Source: Euptelea pleiosperma (Eukaryota > Streptophyta > Magnoliopsida > Ranunculales > Eupteleaceae). From it: a stretch of DNA of 64,000 nt. Within the stretch, counting starts at the first letter, position 1. The number at the start of each line of letters is the position of its first letter. Positions 12,401 to 20,807 of the stretch are shown here, in pieces. The DNA lies in the NCBI GenBank assembly GCA_035048495.1, contig CM068548.1:11397464-11461463 (forward strand), in the 5' to 3' direction. The translations under genes were made by a program, and so were the position numbers. The notes under the pieces are model-generated. The model ran no database searches, was not told where the DNA came from, and saw only the letters and a list, made by a program, of their open reading frames with translations.

Positions 12401-15400
12401 AATACGTATTTCTACGTATCTGATAACAGACACATGATTGGTGGAAGCAAAGGTGCCTGAGTGAGCGAACAAGGAGGTGGCTGTGGTGGCTATTAGTTGT
12501 GACATGAGGTTCCGAAGGCGATCAAGATCTACCAGAGGAATAGATACCAGTTCCGTCGGGTTAGTAGACTGTGAGCCAGGAATAGTTGAATCGCCTCCTC
12601 CTGGGATGGAGGAATCAAGGCTAGACGCATGATGAAGGTTTTCCTTTCTACGGAAACATGGTAGGATGGCCAACTAACTCCCAACAATTCTTCCGTATGT
12701 CTCCAAACTTCCCACAATAATCACATTTAGGTCTTTCTTTATTCTCAGTACTTTGAGGGTACTTCCCAGGTTTTGCACTACTGGATTGTTGTCCACTTCT
12801 TTGGTTATGGATTACTATAGTTGATTTATCACTGCCAAAGGGAGGCACTGTTGGTCCATAACACTTTGGCGACTCTCACTTTAAATATAAGTAGATTGCA
12901 TTCAGAGATGGGAGTTCATCTCTACTGAGGATCTGCACGCAGGGAAACACAAACTCTGAGTTCAAGCCAGCCAGGAACTGAAAAGTGACCTATTTTCGGA
13001 ATTGTTCATCATCTTCAACACAATGCCATTCCAGTGGTTGATAGTGATCTAATTCTTCCCACATGGCACGAAGGGTGGCAAAGTAATCTGCAAACATCTT
13101 CGCCCCTTGCTTCAGATGAGAGATACATTGTTCTAACTGATAGATTCTTGCCACAGTTTTTACCTATGAATAAGTCCGGGAGATGAAATCCTATATTTGT
13201 TTTGCAGTCCGTAAGAACAGAAACCCTTGACTGATGTGAGGTTGCAGAGAATGTAGTAGCCAAGACATAACAATGGAGTTTTTTGCCTCCCAATGATCAT
13301 AACCAGGATAAGACGAACTCGGTTGCTTCACTTTTCCATTAAAGTACCCCATTTTTCCTTTGCCACTAATAATCAATCTCGCAAATTGTGCCCACTCAAA
13401 AATAGTTTGTGCCATCAAGTTTTACTGTAGTTATTTGAAGACTCAAGTTCTCACTCATGACACTGAGTGGTCCACTACTAACCACAAATAGAACTAGATG
13501 AGACATTTGTGGTTTCCATAATCACAAACTACCACAGTTCACCAACTATACGACTAACAATACCAAACGGGAACAACTTGAGGAGACTGCGACTATTCTT
13601 CCACGCAGCGCTAGCACATGGACACCTGCACATACTACCAATCTTTATGTTTTGTAACACTTGCAGATGAGGGCTCTAGGATTTCTTGAGCATGACGTAC
13701 CGAGTGGCTATCCTAGGGTCTCCGGGACATGTAGTTGTAGAGATCGCACTACCCTAGGGTTTCTAGGGTGGCGGTAACCATGAAAACCCACCCCTACTGC
13801 TGGCGGTAGCAGCAGGTGGACACCTAGGGTTTATAGGGGTTGCGGCAACACTGAACACTCACTTCTAGTGCTGGCGGCAGCAAGGGAAACCCACCCCTAG
13901 GGTTGGGTGTGCTGTACGATTGAGAAGGGGAGATAAAAACCAAAAAAAATTCAATGCTCTTATACCATGTCGGAACTTAGAAGAGAAAGAGGGAGAGAAG
14001 AAAATAGGGAAGAGGTGGTGACATTATGGGAAGAGTCCCATACGTCCCACTTTTATATTTAATAAAGTTTAGACTAATTACACATTATTCCCTGCACTTT
14101 ACAGTAAGTGCAATGACCTCCCTGCACATAAAACAAGACATAACTCATAACACACACTCATTATATATCTCTTAATGAGTTGGTCGTGGTTTGCTATTTG
14201 GGATGGGAGCGACAAAGGACAAGAAAGAATGCGATGTAAAGTCTGTATTGTTCTTCTTTTCCCTTGGGTTTATGATTTTAGTGCCCTTTTTGGCAAATAA
14301 TACCTTGTAAACAAACCACTTTTCAATAAAGAAAGAATAATGAAGTTTAAGAACTCTGGAGATTGCTTCTCTGGTTGGCAACTAGAAAAGAAGTATTCCT
14401 GTCTCTTAAATTCAGTTTTTACAGGTTGAAAAGGTGAAATTTTATCTTTTTTGCAAAGGGGAATGCATCTTCATTTATTACTAAAGAGATGTTGGCGCTA
14501 TTTGAAAGTTCATTGCATTTGGTGGTTTTTACTTGTTGCCTATTTGCTTTCTTTTCAGTTGTTCATTGCTTCTCACCTGGCAGTGCTTATATTTGGTTTC
14601 ATGCAGCACTTGAAAGTTAGTTTTATCTTGAAACTTCTTCTGGAAAGTAGTAAACATAAGCTGCCTGCAGGAATTTCTAATGCACCAAGGGAGGAAGAAA
14701 GCTTCGGTGGCCTTTCAGCTTCGAGGAATGTGGGAAGGCCCGGAAAAGATGTTATCCTTGGTACTGCTAGTGATCCTATTCATATGGTGACAGCAGAAGG
14801 TGGGCATTTCAAAGAGCAGTTGTGGCGTACATTCCGCACTATTGCACTAGCCTTTCTCCTAATTTCAGGTGTTGGAGCACTCATCGAGGATAGAGGAATC
14901 AGTAAAGGTATTACCATTCCTTTGTGATGTTTGGCCGCTTCATCTAGATTAAGTGATTGACTCGGATATAATTTCAAACGGATTAAATGTCCTCTTTGAT
15001 AATATTCTTTTCAGGGCTTGGATTAAATGAAGAGGTACAGCCTAGCATGGAATCTAACACGAAATTTAACGATGTCAAGGGTGTTGATGAGGCCAAAGCT
15101 GAACTGGAAGAAATTGTTCATTATCTTCGAGATCCTAAGGTAAATGCATTATCGTCTATGTTATGAATTTTTTGAATCTTTAACTGTTTTTCTTCTCAGT
15201 ATGCTGCGTTGTCTTTTTACATTCAAAGGTGTAGAAATATTGTTAGAATTTTGGCTTCTTTAGCAGTTACAGTGACCATAAAGGAGATGTCAGAAATCCT
15301 CTACTGTGTTCAATTCTTATGTCTGGGTTTTTATCTCTTTTGGATTCATCGTTACTGTTACAAAAAACACGTCTGGGATTTTCATTATTCTTTCATTGAT

Positions 15401-17652
15401 TTTCTCATTTAATGTATTTATCACATTATTTTTGTTAATAAGTCCATTATTATTATTATTATTATTATACTAGTAGTAGTTCTGCCATTGATCTTCCTCC
15501 TATAAATTTTCTAAACATCTGCCACTCAAAGTAATCTTAAGATTTCTACCATCTACAGGACTAGGTGCTGAAGTGGATGACGATGTAAAATCCCCACTCA
15601 GTATCATTTAACGAATGCTCTTAAGAATTCTTCCTACAAATTTCAAAGTAATCTCAAGATTTCCATTATTTACATGACCAAGTGCTTAGGTAGATGATGA
15701 TGCAAATCCTCTCTCACTATCATAGTATCATTTAATGCTCTTAAGAACATTGACTTCTTTTAATTTGAACATCTTCCTGTACAAAGAAAAATCCATGAAT
15801 AAAATCTATATGAAATTGTGCAAGTTAGGGTGTGACACAAATTTCAGCATGGAGTGAGTGCTCTTTACGTGATTCAAACCCTTCATGCATTAGTTGGAGT
15901 CATGTCATGTGTTAGTAACTTCACTTATTAAACTGCAGAGCTTTTATAAATCTCTTTTAACTGCCCGAATCCTGTATTTTCATTAACTTTTAACCCCCAT
16001 AGCATTTCTGTTTCTTATTTTTTTGGGTAGGCAACAGCATTTCTGTTTCATGGAAAGCAATGAATTCGGAACAAAATTCAGATCCAATAACTTCACAAAC
16101 TCTACTCCAAGAGCAGGAAACTGTCCATTTTTTATCGTAAAAATAGGAGGGAGATTTTCTGAACCCGTCCATGGAAATCTATCTCATAGTCTTCCCTAGA
16201 GGGAGTTGTCATCAAACTAAAACAGTCTCATTTCTATAAGCAGTTTTTCATTATCAACTACCAGTTTATTCATTCTTGTTCTTGCACTGAAATTCTCTGT
16301 CTTAATGACCCTGTAGTATTTATAACAGCAACCTCCTTCAGATCTCTATCCCTAAGTTTTCTTCCTTGGGGGTGTCACTAACATAATTGGCCATGTTTAG
16401 TTTCTATTTATTCCTTCATGACAGCTGTGCAGAATATTGCTCGTCTGAAGTACTTTAGTGACTACAAAGTTGCCCACTGAGTTTTCCTTTAAAATGGTTT
16501 CGCAGGCCTTTTTCTTTATGATGTAGAAATGAGTCTCTTAACCGTGCCTGAAGGTTCAACGTTTCTTATTTTAGCATTTTATTGTTGCAGCGGTTCACCC
16601 GTCTAGGAGGCAAGCTCCCGAAAGGTGTTTTGCTTGTGGGTCCACCTGGCACAGGTAAAACAATGTTAGCTAGAGCCATTGCAGGAGAAGCTGGAGTGCC
16701 TTTCTTTTCGTGCAGCGGCAGTGAGTTTGAGGAGATGTTTGTGGGCGTGGGAGCCAGGAGGGTAAGGGATCTTTTTGCTGCAGCTAAGAAGCGTTCTCCT
16801 TGTATAATCTTCATTGATGAGATAGATGCAATTGGAGGGAGCCGTAACCCGAAAGACCAGCAATACATGAAGATGACTTTGAATCAGTTGTTGGTTGAAC
16901 TGGATGGTTTTAAACAAAATGAGGGGATTATTGTGATTGCTGCAACCAACTTCCCAGAATCTTTGGACAAAGCACTGATTAGACCTGGACGCTTTGACCG
17001 TAACATTGTTGTCCCCAATCCAGATGTCGAAGGACGGAGACAGATCATGGAATCACACATGTCAAAGGTATTACTTTATTTTCAGAGGAAACTTACAGTG
17101 CCGTTTGGTAGACCCTAAAGATAGTCCATCAGTGGGTACATGTGGACACGCAGGGAGTAAGGATCCACTATTCAATGGGTCCGAACTAGGCTATCTTCTA
17201 GGCCAAAAGAAGACTGGTTAGGATAACCATAAGCATATGTTAGATGTATGTATGGTTATGGTCATCTGCTCAGTCTATTAATGCCAAGATTGCTCTGGTG
17301 ATACCAGTTGAAATAGTGTCCAATCCCTCTGCATGTGCACCATGTGCACCGACTAGCTTTTTGGTAGATTGCCCTTTGACTATCCCCAATGAGTACCTAG
17401 ATTTCATCATCTTTTAGCCCTCTTTCTACATGGAAAGGAAATAAAGACGTAAACTGACTTCGGATTTCTATACCCAAATACCATTAACAGGTTCTCAAAG
17501 CTGATGATGTTGATCTGATGATCATTGCCAGAGGAACACCTGGATTCTCGGGTGCTGATCTTGCAAACTTGGTGAACATGGCTGCTCTCAAGGCCGCGAT
17601 GGACGGAGCTAAAGCAGTGAGCATGGATGATCTGGAGTACGCAAAGGACAAG

Positions 17653-17684
<32 letters not shown>

Positions 17685-18402
17685 AATCTCCGATGAGTCA
17701 CGAAAACTGACAGCTTTCCATGAGGGTGGTCATGCCCTTGTGGCCATCCATACGGACGGGGCTCTTCCAGTTCACAAGGCTACAATTGTTCCACGAGGGA
17801 TGTCTCTTGGCATGGTTGCTCAGTTACCTGACAAGGATGAGACAAGTATCTCATGCAAGCAGATGCTTGCTCGGCTGGATGTTTGCATGGGTGGGCGGGT
17901 TGCAGAGGAGCTCATCTTTGGAGAGAATGAAGTTACCTCTGGTGCGTCTTCGGATCTCCAGCAGGCAACGTCTCTGGCGAGAGCAATGGTTACAAAGTAT
18001 GGGATGAGCAAGCAGGTTGGGCTCGTTTCTCACAACTATGATGACAATGGGAAGAGCATGAGCACTGAGACTAGGCTTCTTATCGAGAAAGAGGTCAGAG
18101 AATTCTTGGATAGGGCCTACAATAATGCAAAAACTATTCTGACAACCCACAACAGGGAGCTCCATGCACTGGCTAATGCTCTGCTAGAGCACGAAACGCT
18201 TACTGGGAGTCAGATCAAGGCTCTGCTTGCGCAAGTCAACTCTCAGCATCAGCAGCAAGAGCAACAACAAACAGTTGCATCACAGAGCAGTTTAAAGTCC
18301 GCACCCAATGCAGCGGCATCTGCTGCTGCAGCAGCGGCTGCCGCTGCTGCTGCTGCAGCATCAGCTGCAAAGGCCAAAGGCATCGCTCCTGTAGGATCTT
18401 GA
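1050..18402 (+). CDS. FTSH4: ATP-dependent zinc metalloprotease FTSH4-like (mitochondrial i-AAA); exon 1 not identified
   Basis: Exons with matching phases and GT/AG borders: 1050-1313, 14671-14907, 15015-15139, 16591-17067, 17491-18402. They give 671 residues plus one base supplied by a missing exon; the Arabidopsis protein is about 717 residues, so about 45 N-terminal residues are absent. Seen: N-terminal i-AAA region ([25 protein letters not shown]), one membrane segment ([12 protein letters not shown]), Walker A GPPGTGKT (16639-16662), Walker [13 protein letters not shown], arginine-finger region RPGRFDR, zinc site HEGGH (17719-17733), ASSDL downstream as likely third-ligand region, and a C-terminal Gln- then Ala-rich tail. 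Family knowledge: forms the inner-membrane i-AAA hexamer facing the intermembrane space and degrades unassembled inner-membrane proteins. No inactivating change is visible. The first recognised intron carries the Copia-A nest. Naming as FTSH4 rather than another FTSH rests on the N-terminal region, which differs from chloroplast FTSHs. Confidence 0.93.
1314..2055 (+). other. FTSH4 intron, sequence before Copia-A
   Basis: Donor GTGGGT at 1314. The remaining sequence is AT-rich and non-coding; I recognise no gene or repeat in it. Confidence 0.6.
2056..2060. repeat. Target-site duplication CACAC, left copy (Copia-A)
   Basis: CACAC directly precedes the LTR here and directly follows it at 14153-14157. 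Confidence 0.85.
2061..2239 (-). repeat. Copia-A 3' LTR
   Basis: 179 bp, beginning TGTTAGAACTTAG on the + strand. The inner end reads CTCATAATG where the partner has CTCATAACA, so the TG/CA terminus has mutated. A polypurine tract (CTCCCCCTT on + strand) follows immediately. Confidence 0.88.
2240..3205 (-). pseudogene. Copia-A RT C-terminal part and RNase H remnant
   Basis: Minus-strand frames carry [71 protein letters not shown] and [14 protein letters not shown], the typical order of Copia RT thumb and RNase H. Several frame changes separate them. The RT palm is cut at 3205 by a hAT-type element and resumes at 4101. Confidence 0.88.
3206..4100. mobile_element. Non-autonomous hAT-type element inside Copia-A RT
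   Basis: The 895-bp insert has terminal inverted repeats that begin TAGGACTGCAACTTGGG at 3206 and TAGAGCTGCAACTTGGG on the other strand from 4100, with GGGTT/GGGCT-rich subterminal sequence. The flanks are an imperfect 8-bp TSD (CTGCTAAA 3198-3205, CTGTGAAA 4101-4108). No transposase is present; the interior holds CA and TA microsatellites. hAT assignment rests on the 8-bp TSD and the TAGGGCTGCAA-like ends. Confidence 0.8.
3353..3451. repeat. (CA)n and (TA)n microsatellites
   Basis: Two CA runs (about 3353-3374 and 3388-3413) separated by a copy of the ATATATAGCTCGA spacer, followed by about 19 TA units. The open frames here are only repeat translations. Confidence 0.9.
4101..4600 (-). pseudogene. 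Copia-A RT N-terminal part
   Basis: The minus frame reads [50 protein letters not shown] and [16 protein letters not shown], the first half of a Copia reverse transcriptase. The upstream [10 protein letters not shown] linker is also recognisable. It continues at 3205 once the hAT insert is removed. Confidence 0.88.
4601..5242 (-). pseudogene. Copia-A integrase C-terminal and linker remnant
   Basis: Frames include [33 protein letters not shown] and the Pro/Ser-rich linker between integrase and RT. It is heavily mutated, and the integrase is interrupted at 5250 by a hAT-like insert. Confidence 0.7.
5251..6086. mobile_element. Non-autonomous hAT-like element with CATGGTTTAAAAAGGC ends
   Basis: The 836-bp insert is flanked by an exact 8-bp TSD GCAGTCAT (5243-5250, 6087-6094). 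Ends are CATGGTTTAAAAAGGC on the left and CAAAGTTTAAAAAGGC on the opposite strand at the right. Subterminal GCCTCA/TGAGGC repeats occur at both ends (GGCTTAAGCCTCAGTT). No transposase is seen. A second, truncated and inverted copy lies near 48894-49420. Confidence 0.82.
6095..6763 (-). pseudogene. Copia-A integrase N-terminal region and protease remnant
   Basis: The minus strand encodes [14 protein letters not shown] and [20 protein letters not shown] (integrase core with first catalytic Asp), then upstream the protease motif SWMIDSGAS near 6725-6750. The frame is shifted several times. Copia-B is inserted just upstream of the protease motif. Confidence 0.8.
6764..6768. repeat. Target-site duplication GACAC, left copy (Copia-B)
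   Basis: GACAC at 6764-6768 and 12429-12433. Removing the insert restores GTAGACACATG, which also occurs at the equivalent place in Copia-C (near 57208), confirming both borders. Confidence 0.9.
6769..6995 (-). repeat. Copia-B 3' LTR
   Basis: 227 bp; + strand starts AGTTGAATTTGAGG and ends CTGATAACA. It carries two complete TTAGGG units where the other LTR has three. The TSD places the border at AGTTGAA, so the LTR ends in ACT rather than CA on its own strand. Confidence 0.9.
7003..7440 (-). pseudogene. Copia-B RNase H
   Basis: The frame 7003-7326 gives [60 protein letters not shown] and [14 protein letters not shown], the C-terminal end of a Copia polyprotein. The upstream SSAEAE part is in a different frame. 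Confidence 0.88.
7466..8400 (-). pseudogene. Copia-B reverse transcriptase
   Basis: An open frame of 290 codons contains [39 protein letters not shown], the catalytic [31 protein letters not shown] and [20 protein letters not shown]. The N-terminal part (…[10 protein letters not shown]) is lost to a frameshift near 8340. Confidence 0.92.
8369..9713 (-). pseudogene. Copia-B integrase and linker
   Basis: Frame 9351-9713 holds the HHCC region remnant and the core ([37 protein letters not shown]); frame 8369-9274 holds [40 protein letters not shown] and [20 protein letters not shown]. The two frames are separated by a break near 9275-9350 in the region of the catalytic Glu. Confidence 0.9.
9715..10731 (-). 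pseudogene. Copia-B gag C-terminal part, zinc knuckle and protease
   Basis: 338-codon frame with [20 protein letters not shown] (intact CX2CX4HX4C knuckle), protease motif [34 protein letters not shown] and the start of the GAG-pre-integrase domain ([17 protein letters not shown]). It is in a different frame from the gag start. Confidence 0.92.
10732..11388 (-). pseudogene. Copia-B gag N-terminal part
   Basis: ATG at 11388 on the minus strand opens a 171-codon frame with [40 protein letters not shown] and [20 protein letters not shown], which is the UBN2/DUF4219-type Copia gag. A TGA or frameshift near 10875 stops it. Confidence 0.9.
11389..12182 (-). other. Copia-B untranslated leader
   Basis: Non-coding sequence between gag and the primer-binding site, with no long conserved frame. 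Confidence 0.7.
12183..12195 (-). promoter_or_regulatory. Copia-B primer-binding site (initiator Met tRNA)
   Basis: Minus strand reads TGGTATCAGAGCC directly after the 5' LTR, the standard plant Copia PBS. Confidence 0.93.
12196..12428 (-). repeat. Copia-B 5' LTR
   Basis: 233 bp, same ends as 6769-6995. The 6-bp length difference is one extra TTAGGG unit (three against two). Confidence 0.92.
12434..13506 (-). pseudogene. Copia-A gag remnant
   Basis: From an ATG at 13506 the minus strand shows [14 protein letters not shown], then [40 protein letters not shown] and a zinc-knuckle region near 12700-12760, [20 protein letters not shown]. The knuckle His is replaced by Asp (GDI instead of GHI). 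Frameshifts and stops are frequent. Confidence 0.85.
13507..13955 (-). other. Copia-A leader
   Basis: Non-coding. It contains an imperfect tandem repeat with GGCGGTAGCAG and ACCCACCCCTA units around 13770-13905. Confidence 0.6.
13956..13967 (-). promoter_or_regulatory. Copia-A primer-binding site (mutated)
   Basis: Minus strand TGGTATAAGAGC, one change from the initiator-Met site TGGTATCAGAGC, directly after the 5' LTR. Confidence 0.82.
13968..14152 (-). repeat. Copia-A 5' LTR
   Basis: 185 bp, + strand TGTCGGAACTTAG to CTCATAACA, retaining TG/CA ends, followed by TSD CACAC at 14153-14157. Confidence 0.9.
14158..14670 (+). other. FTSH4 intron, sequence after Copia-A
   Basis: Non-coding, T-rich towards the acceptor at 14669-14670. 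The open frame here only extends exon 3 leftwards through the intron. Confidence 0.6.
14671..14907 (+). CDS. FTSH4: FTSH4 exon 3 (membrane segment)
   Basis: Acceptor is CTGCAG at 14665-14670, donor GT at 14908. It encodes [15 protein letters not shown] through the single transmembrane segment [12 protein letters not shown] and ends in GISK plus one base. Phase joins exon 2 and exon 4 exactly despite the 13.4-kb insertion-bearing intron. Confidence 0.88.
15015..15139 (+). CDS. FTSH4: FTSH4 exon 4
   Basis: Acceptor TTTTCAG ends at 15014 and donor GTAAAT begins at 15140. It encodes [16 protein letters not shown] and [20 protein letters not shown], the conserved start of the AAA module, and ends in phase 0. 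Confidence 0.9.
15140..16590 (+). other. FTSH4 intron between exons 4 and 5
   Basis: Contains a (TTA)n run near 15448-15470 and a degenerate duplication of about 130 bp (15530-15740; both copies share the CATTTAA...GCTCTTAAGAA segment). No gene seen. Confidence 0.6.
16591..17067 (+). CDS. FTSH4: FTSH4 exon 5 (AAA ATPase core)
   Basis: 159 codons, phase 0 at both ends, acceptor TTGTTGCAG and donor GTATTA. It holds Walker A, the pore-loop region [18 protein letters not shown], Walker B DE at 16816-16821 and the second region of homology ending RPGRFDR. Confidence 0.93.
17068..17490 (+). other. FTSH4 intron between exons 5 and 6
   Basis: 423 bp with good GTATTA donor and TTAACAG acceptor; no repeat or RNA gene recognised. 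Confidence 0.7.
17491..18402 (+). CDS. FTSH4: FTSH4 exon 6 (protease domain and tail)
   Basis: The 304 codons, including the TGA at 18400-18402, start after acceptor TTAACAG. They carry the AAA lid ([10 protein letters not shown]), zinc-binding [24 protein letters not shown] and a tail with a Gln cluster followed by an interrupted Ala run coded by imperfect GCN repeats (18304-18372). In DETSISCKQ a Cys sits where Arabidopsis has Arg. An AATAAA at 18667-18672 is a plausible polyadenylation signal. Confidence 0.93.
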
Positions 18403-18891
18403 TGCATATGGGGCTGGTAAGACTCAGTCACCCAGTTGATATTATCAAGATTCAGCATGCATGCAAGTTTCTTATCTTTGAGATAGAGATGGGAAGGCAG
18501 CCTTAAAACCGTAGTTAGTTGCTTGCTGCCAATTGAAGTTTTGTTCATGTAATCATATCATTTTTTTTTTGATAAGGTCTATTCCATGACTTTGAAAGTG
18601 AACACGAAATGTAGAAAATCGGTGGCAGTAACATTACCATATCTGATGTAGAAGTTTCATGCCCATGAATAAACTCTTCAAAAGTAATAGACAATCTGCT
18701 CCCATTTTTCTGCTCCGATGAGGTCCCGCCTCACCAAGATCCAATGTTTCAACCTAGCCTTGCATATCCCTCTCATCCATCTAAACTTTACCCAACCTTT
18801 TCTAGAGCTGAACTGATCTTCCCTTCCCTCCCCTCCTACCCTCTTGGCGTTGGTTTATTTTAACACCTGTAATTATTACTGATCCCACACA

Positions 18892-20700
18892 TTGTGTAAT
18901 ACCTCTGCGTACACCCTACCGGCAGTCCATCGCTACTACTTTATCCAGGTGTCAACCTTCGCCCAGCTTGTCAATCTTCTCCCATACCGACCAAACCATC
19001 AACCGCCATCCCATCAGTATTATCCTCGTTTCCCTCATCAAACCTGTCGTTTATCTATGAAGAGATTCAAGGAACACACAAAAAAGTCGTCCATTGCTCC
19101 CTTGAGTGCAGAACTGGAGAGGGAAATGTCTTTTGCCTATGTAGAAGGCCAAGTAGTCTTGCCCTCGGAGATTCTGCTATGAGGTAAGGGTCTGTTTGGC
19201 AACTAGACATGGATTTGGAATTGAAAATAGAATTTCAGGATTTGTGATTTCTAAGAATTTGAATTCAAAGAATTGTAATTTCTTGTGTTTGGTTGCATAT
19301 TGGAAATTACTTGGAATTCCCAATGAATTCTAATTTGAGTTGTTTGGACATCTCACAGAACTGAAATTTCTATCCATCTACATAAGAGAAATATCATCTC
19401 ATGAACTTTGTGTTATAACGACTGCTATTTTTTTGCCATCAGTCAATTAAATATTATCAATGCTAATTTAAAGAACAAATTTAATAAATAATAATTAAAA
19501 TTATTTTGATAATTTTTTGACTATTATTAACTTGTGTCAAAATATCAATGGGTAAAGCCTAAGTGGCACATGAAGCAACAAATACAGATGTTAGTCATCA
19601 ACACTGTTGATGGAACACATTTTGAGTGCGCCATGTGGCACATTATTAGAGACAATAGACCGTAGTGATGTTTATCCCATCCCTAGGTGGACCTACATAC
19701 TAAAAATCAGGTTGTTTAGTTATTTCTAATCTTTAGATTCAAGTACCCCAAATAATGCTAGATATCTTATAGTTAAAAATCAACCCGTAAAAGACACGAA
19801 TCCAATGGTTATAAATCACTAATATTGTATGGATATTTATCACAACCCTAAGTGTACCTACATACTAAAAATAAGGTTGGTTGGTTATTTATAAGCTTTG
19901 GATCTTCATAACCCAACTAATGCTAGAAATCCAACGGTTAAAAATCAACCCATAAAAGATACCAATCCAACGGTTAGATACATCCCTAGGTGGACTTACA
20001 AACTAAAATCAGGTAGATTCGTTATCTCTCAACTTGGATCTTTGTACCCCCCAACTAATGTTATATATCCCACGGTTAAAAATCAACCCATAAAAGACAT
20101 CAATCAAACGGTTACAAATTTGTAATCCATTGATGATGGACCACAATATGAGCCATGTGGCACATTAGTAGAGACCACTGACGATATGGATGTTTGTCCC
20201 ATCCGTAGGTGGTCCTACATGCTAAAATCAGGCTGATTAAAATTTTCTAACCTTTGGATCTAAGTACCCCAAATAATGTTAGATATCACACGGTTAAGAA
20301 TCAACAAAAAATAAAAAAAACCAATCAAACTGTTTCAAATAACTAATCTTATTGATTTTTTATTTATAAGTCCACCTAGGGATGAGTGTAAGAGTTGGAG
20401 CCCGATAAAAATTCTTTTGAATTTCTCGCCCGGAAATAGAATTCCAGGAATTAGAAGTTTCTTCTCCCCCCTAAAACTTCGAATTCCTGAAAAATCACGG
20501 AATTGGAAATATAATTCACGGAATTCGGTCCTCCCAAACACAGAGATTTGTGATTCATCCAATTCCGGCTCAATTCCGGGTTACCAAACAGACCCTAAAG
20601 GTAAATGGCGTTTCCTCGTGGTCGGAAAAGTCATCACGGAATTCCTACTTGACCCCAGAAAAGTCTTTAGGAGTGTAAAGATCCCTTGGGATGTTATCCT
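18892..20700 (+). pseudogene. Possible ribosomal protein S7e-like remnant split by a Harbinger element
   Basis: Before the insert the + frame reads KKSSIAPL...EGQVVLPSEI; directly after it the same frame continues GKWRFLVVGKVITEFLLDPR then KVFRSVKIPWDVILDF. This recalls, in order, the S7e C-terminal motifs VVLPAEIVGK, KIMKVFLDPK and AVYRKLSGKDVVFEY. A stop codon sits at the junction and about 14 residues seem missing, so if real it is a decayed copy. The similarity is short and was judged by eye; it could be chance. Confidence 0.3.
19188..20595. mobile_element. PIF/Harbinger-type element (Tourist-like, 1.4 kb)
   Basis: Ends GGGTCTGTTTGGCAAC and, on the opposite strand from 20595, GGGTCTGTTTGGTAAC, flanked by TAA at 19185-19187 and 20596-20598. 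The 3-bp TAA duplication and the GGG...CTGTTTGG ends are typical of the superfamily. GAATTC/AATTCC-rich subterminal arms occur at both sides. No transposase. The middle (about 19650-20390) carries the dispersed TAGGTGGACCTAC/AAAATCAGG repeat and may be a secondary insertion. Confidence 0.78.
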
Positions 20701-20807
20701 GGATTTCACTTTTGTGGGTTTTGGAGGAAATTGTTCTGCCTTCCTTTTCCTGAATGACACTCCACAAGAATTGGGTTTTGGAGTCAGGGCCTTGGTTTGT
20801 CTATGGC

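Larger units (their letters stand above)
6769..12428 (-). mobile_element. Copia-B: younger Copia element nested in Copia-A
   Basis: 5.66 kb with LTRs of 227 and 233 bp, exact 5-bp TSD GACAC, initiator-Met primer-binding site at 12183-12195 and all Copia domains in order on the minus strand (gag, zinc knuckle, protease, integrase, RT, RNase H). LTRs differ by about six substitutions and one 6-bp unit, so it is younger than Copia-A. Stops and frameshifts near 10870, 9714, 8370 and 7400 make it non-autonomous. It must postdate Copia-A, whose protease region it splits. Confidence 0.95.
2061..14152 (-). mobile_element. Copia-A: old Ty1/Copia LTR retrotransposon in the FTSH4 intron
   Basis: Two related LTRs (2061-2239 and 13968-14152) bracket Copia gag, protease, integrase, RT and RNase H remnants, all on the minus strand. 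The flanks carry the 5-bp TSD CACAC at 2056-2060 and 14153-14157, which fixes the insertion to the base. The LTRs differ by several substitutions and indels and the coding sequence is broken by frameshifts, stops and three later insertions (3206-4100, 5251-6086, 6769-12428), so the element is old and dead. It lies antisense to FTSH4. Confidence 0.95.
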
